Assembly: GCA_003050645.1 (NCBI GenBank)
Contig: PEBX01000004.1
Coordinates: 1 to 64,000, forward strand
From: Candidatus Carbonibacillus altaicus
GTDB lineage: Bacteria; Bacillota; Bacilli; Thermicanales; DSM-22653
Length of the DNA stretch: 64,000 bases
Direction of reading: 5' to 3'
Shown here piece by piece: positions 62,008 through 64,000 of this stretch. Positions within the stretch are counted from its first letter, which is position 1, and the number at the start of each line of letters is the position of its first letter. The notes under the pieces were generated by a model, which was not told the DNA's origin, made no database searches, and worked only from the letters and a program-made list of their open reading frames with translations. Made by a program: the position numbers and the translations under genes.

Positions 62008-64000
62008 TTAGTTGCGCAACGGTTTTCCTTTGGCCAGCATGTGCTGCATGCGCATCTGCGTCTTGGGCTCGCCGATCAAGCTTAAGAACGCTTCGCGCTC
62101 CAGATCTAAAAGATACTGTTCATCGACGAGCGTCCCTTTAGGAACGCGGCCCCCGGTGAGGACAAAAGCGAGTTTATGCGCGATTTTGGCGTCATGCTCG
62201 GTAATGAGCCCTTGATTTTGCATGCTGTAAACGCCGAGGCTTAAGGCTGCATAGCCTGCTTCGCCCAGCACACGCACTTTTTGCGGTTTTCGTGGGATAT
62301 ATCCTTTCTCAAGGAGATGCAATACTTCTTGTTTGGCATCATACAGCAGGCGATCCTGGTCGATGGTAATACCGTCGGTCGACCGGGCGTAGCCTAAACG
62401 CAGCGCATCATGGGCGCTGGTCGACACTTTAGCGAGCGCGATCGTTTCAAAAACCTGGCTGACAAAGGGTAGCGGGTCGGCTTTGCTCCCTTCCGGTAGG
62501 CGTTCCATAAAGCGAATCAACAGTTCCTTTGTACCTCCACCGCCGGGAATGAGGCCCACACCCGTCTCCACGAGGCCCATATACGTCTCTGCAGCAAGTT
62601 GCATGCGACTCGCCGCCGCGGCCACTTCATACCCTCCACCTAACGTCATGCCGAAAGGTGCGGCAACAATGGGCTTTTCCGTGGTTTTGATGCGCATCGT
62701 AAAGCGCTGAAACTGGCGCACGAGGAGATCGATCTCATCCCAGTTTTCATCCTGTGCTTCCATCAGCATCAGCATGAGATTGGCCCCGGCACTAAAGTTC
62801 TTGCCTTGATTGCCGATGACGAGCCCGTCAAAATCCGTCTCCAGCAAACGGAAGGCCTGCTCCGCCATCTGGTTCGTATCGACGCCCAAGGCATTCCCGG
62901 TGGAGTGAAATTCAAGGCAGAGTACCCCATCCCCTAAGTCGATGAGCGAGGCACCGCTGTTTCCAGCAATCTTTTTTCCGGAATCTTTGAGCCATTTCAG
63001 CGACAGGCGCTCTTTTGGCACATTTTCCTCGACATAACGCCCGCCTAGATAAAACGTGCGCCGCGCCCCTTCCAACCGGTAAAACGAGGGGTGCTCTTCT
63101 GCAAGCAGCGCCTCTACCCAGTCCGGGAGTACCTCACCCTCTTTTTTCATCCGTTCCGCGACTGTGTTCACCCCAAGCGTATCCCACAGTTCAAACGGTC
63201 CGAGCTCCCAGCCAAAACCCCAGCGCATAGCCTGATCGATGGCCGTTATGTCATCGGCGATCTCGCCGACTTTTTGCGCGGCGTAAAGGAGCGTTTTTTT
63301 CGTAATCTCCCAGGCAAACTGGCTGGCCTTATCCTGCCCGAAGAGGAGAAGCTTTAGACGTGTGGCGAGGTCTTTCCCCTTCCCTTGGGCCAGTGCAGGC
63401 GAACTGAGGCGTCTTTGTGGACGATAGGTGAGCGTCTCGATATCGAGCGCCAAGATTTCACTTTTCCCATCCTGCTTGACTTTTTTGTAAAATCCTTCCC
63501 CGCTTTTTTCTCCGATCATCCCTGCCTCAACCATGCGCAAAAAGGCATCCGGCACCCGAAAAACGTCGCGTTCACTGGAATCGCTTACATGATCATAGAC
63601 ATTTTGTGCCACATGTACGAACGTATCAAGTCCGACCACATCGAGCGTGCGAAACGTCGCTGATTTGGGGCGACCCATGGCTGTACCGGTGATCTCGTCC
63701 ACTTCATCAACACCAAGACCGTAATGCTGCATGGCCTGTGCCGTGATAAGAAGCCCGTATGTTCCGATACGATTGGCAATGAAGTTCGGCGTATCTTTGG
63801 CCACGACGACCCCTTTACCCAGACGGCGCTGGGCAAACGCGCGCATCCCATCGATGATCTCAGGCTTCGTACGGGGATGGGGGATTATTTCCAGAAGTTT
63901 TAAGTAACGAGGCGGATTGAAAAAGTGCGTGCCTAAAAAATGAGCCTGAAACGCTTCATTTCGACCTTCGACCATCGCCTCAATGGAAATTCCGGACGTA
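62008..64000 (-). CDS. fadN: 3-hydroxyacyl-CoA dehydrogenase / enoyl-CoA hydratase FadN, 3' part
   Basis: At least 663 residues; the frame stays open to the right edge (…TSGISIEAMVEG). Visible: end of the NAD-binding domain, HFLGTHFFNPPRYLKLLEII, two C-terminal dehydrogenase domains, then the hydratase at the C-terminus (NQGKNFSAGANLMLML, GMTLGGGYEVAAAA, VETGVGLIPGGGGTKELL). The order is that of B. subtilis FadN and the reverse of E. coli FadB. About 120-130 N-terminal residues are missing from the window. Confidence 0.95.
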   Translation of the reverse strand, partial: TSGISIEAMVEGRNEAFQAHFLGTHFFNPPRYLKLLEIIPHPRTKPEIIDGMRAFAQRRLGKGVVVAKDTPNFIANRIGTYGLLITAQAMQHYGLGVDEVDEITGTAMGRPKSATFRTLDVVGLDTFVHVAQNVYDHVSDSSERDVFRVPDAFLRMVEAGMIGEKSGEGFYKKVKQDGKSEILALDIETLTYRPQRRLSSPALAQGKGKDLATRLKLLLFGQDKASQFAWEITKKTLLYAAQKVGEIADDITAIDQAMRWGFGWELGPFELWDTLGVNTVAERMKKEGEVLPDWVEALLAEEHPSFYRLEGARRTFYLGGRYVEENVPKERLSLKWLKDSGKKIAGNSGASLIDLGDGVLCLEFHSTGNALGVDTNQMAEQAFRLLETDFDGLVIGNQGKNFSAGANLMLMLMEAQDENWDEIDLLVRQFQRFTMRIKTTEKPIVAAPFGMTLGGGYEVAAAASRMQLAAETYMGLVETGVGLIPGGGGTKELLIRFMERLPEGSKADPLPFVSQVFETIALAKVSTSAHDALRLGYARSTDGITIDQDRLLYDAKQEVLHLLEKGYIPRKPQKVRVLGEAGYAALSLGVYSMQNQGLITEHDAKIAHKLAFVLTGGRVPKGTLVDEQYLLDLEREAFLSLIGEPKTQMRMQHMLAKGKPLRN

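Overview
The window looks like chromosome of an endospore-forming, low-to-mid GC Firmicute of the order Bacillales, probably a thermophile of a deep-branching family. Evidence: spore genes (sleB, yunB, a yutH-like gene), an FMN riboswitch in front of ribU, strong AGGAGG-type ribosome sites with frequent GTG/TTG starts, and long stretches in the same order as Bacillus subtilis: yuiD-yuiC-yuiB-(type II NADH dehydrogenase)-yumC-yutM, yuzB-yutI-yutH-yutG-yutF-yutE-yutD-lipA, yunA-yunB-yunD, sufCDSUB, gcvH-yusI, fadN-fadA-fadE. Two futalosine-pathway radical SAM genes sit where B. subtilis has other genes, so this organism probably makes menaquinone by the futalosine route. The exact genus is not determinable from here.

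Layout. (1) 1-2.1 kb: the 5' end of a 23S rRNA gene read to the left with its own sigma-A promoter and no 16S gene in front, then nadK and a fumarylacetoacetase-family enzyme. (2) 2.2-19.2 kb: a leftward block with an LCP (LytR-CpsA-Psr) protein and, upstream, the most unusual locus: a MacB/YknXYZ-like ABC system (two different ATPases, one carrying an AbrB-like tail; a two-unit FtsX permease; a lipoprotein adaptor), three paralogous family-1 solute-binding lipoproteins with no sugar-type permease genes, and a 1,061-residue secreted protein. (3) 19.4-21.8 kb: LytTR-domain regulator and a CoA-transferase. (4) 22-30 kb: ribU, sleB, a tightly coupled zwf-cyclase-carboxypeptidase operon, then a class-B asparagine-synthase-like protein that lacks the catalytic Cys2. 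(5) 30.4-49.8 kb: pepF, the yui/yum/yut/yun genes, and two tandem MqnE-like enzymes. (6) 50-55.7 kb: the suf operon with a very good promoter and a possible Fur-type box. (7) 56-64 kb: a zinc-site protein, a small membrane protein, gcvH, an ArsR-type regulator, yusI, a thioesterase, and the fatty-acid beta-oxidation operon fadNAE, cut by the right edge.

A genome-level oddity runs through the window: short tandem repeats of 9-28 bp occur both between genes and, always as multiples of three, inside genes (N-termini of both ABC ATPases and one binding protein, the asparagine synthase, the LCP tail). Several long perfect inverted repeats lie over ribosome binding sites (yuiC, sleB) or at operon ends. 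All functional assignments are from reading sequence and remembered family features; no searches were run.
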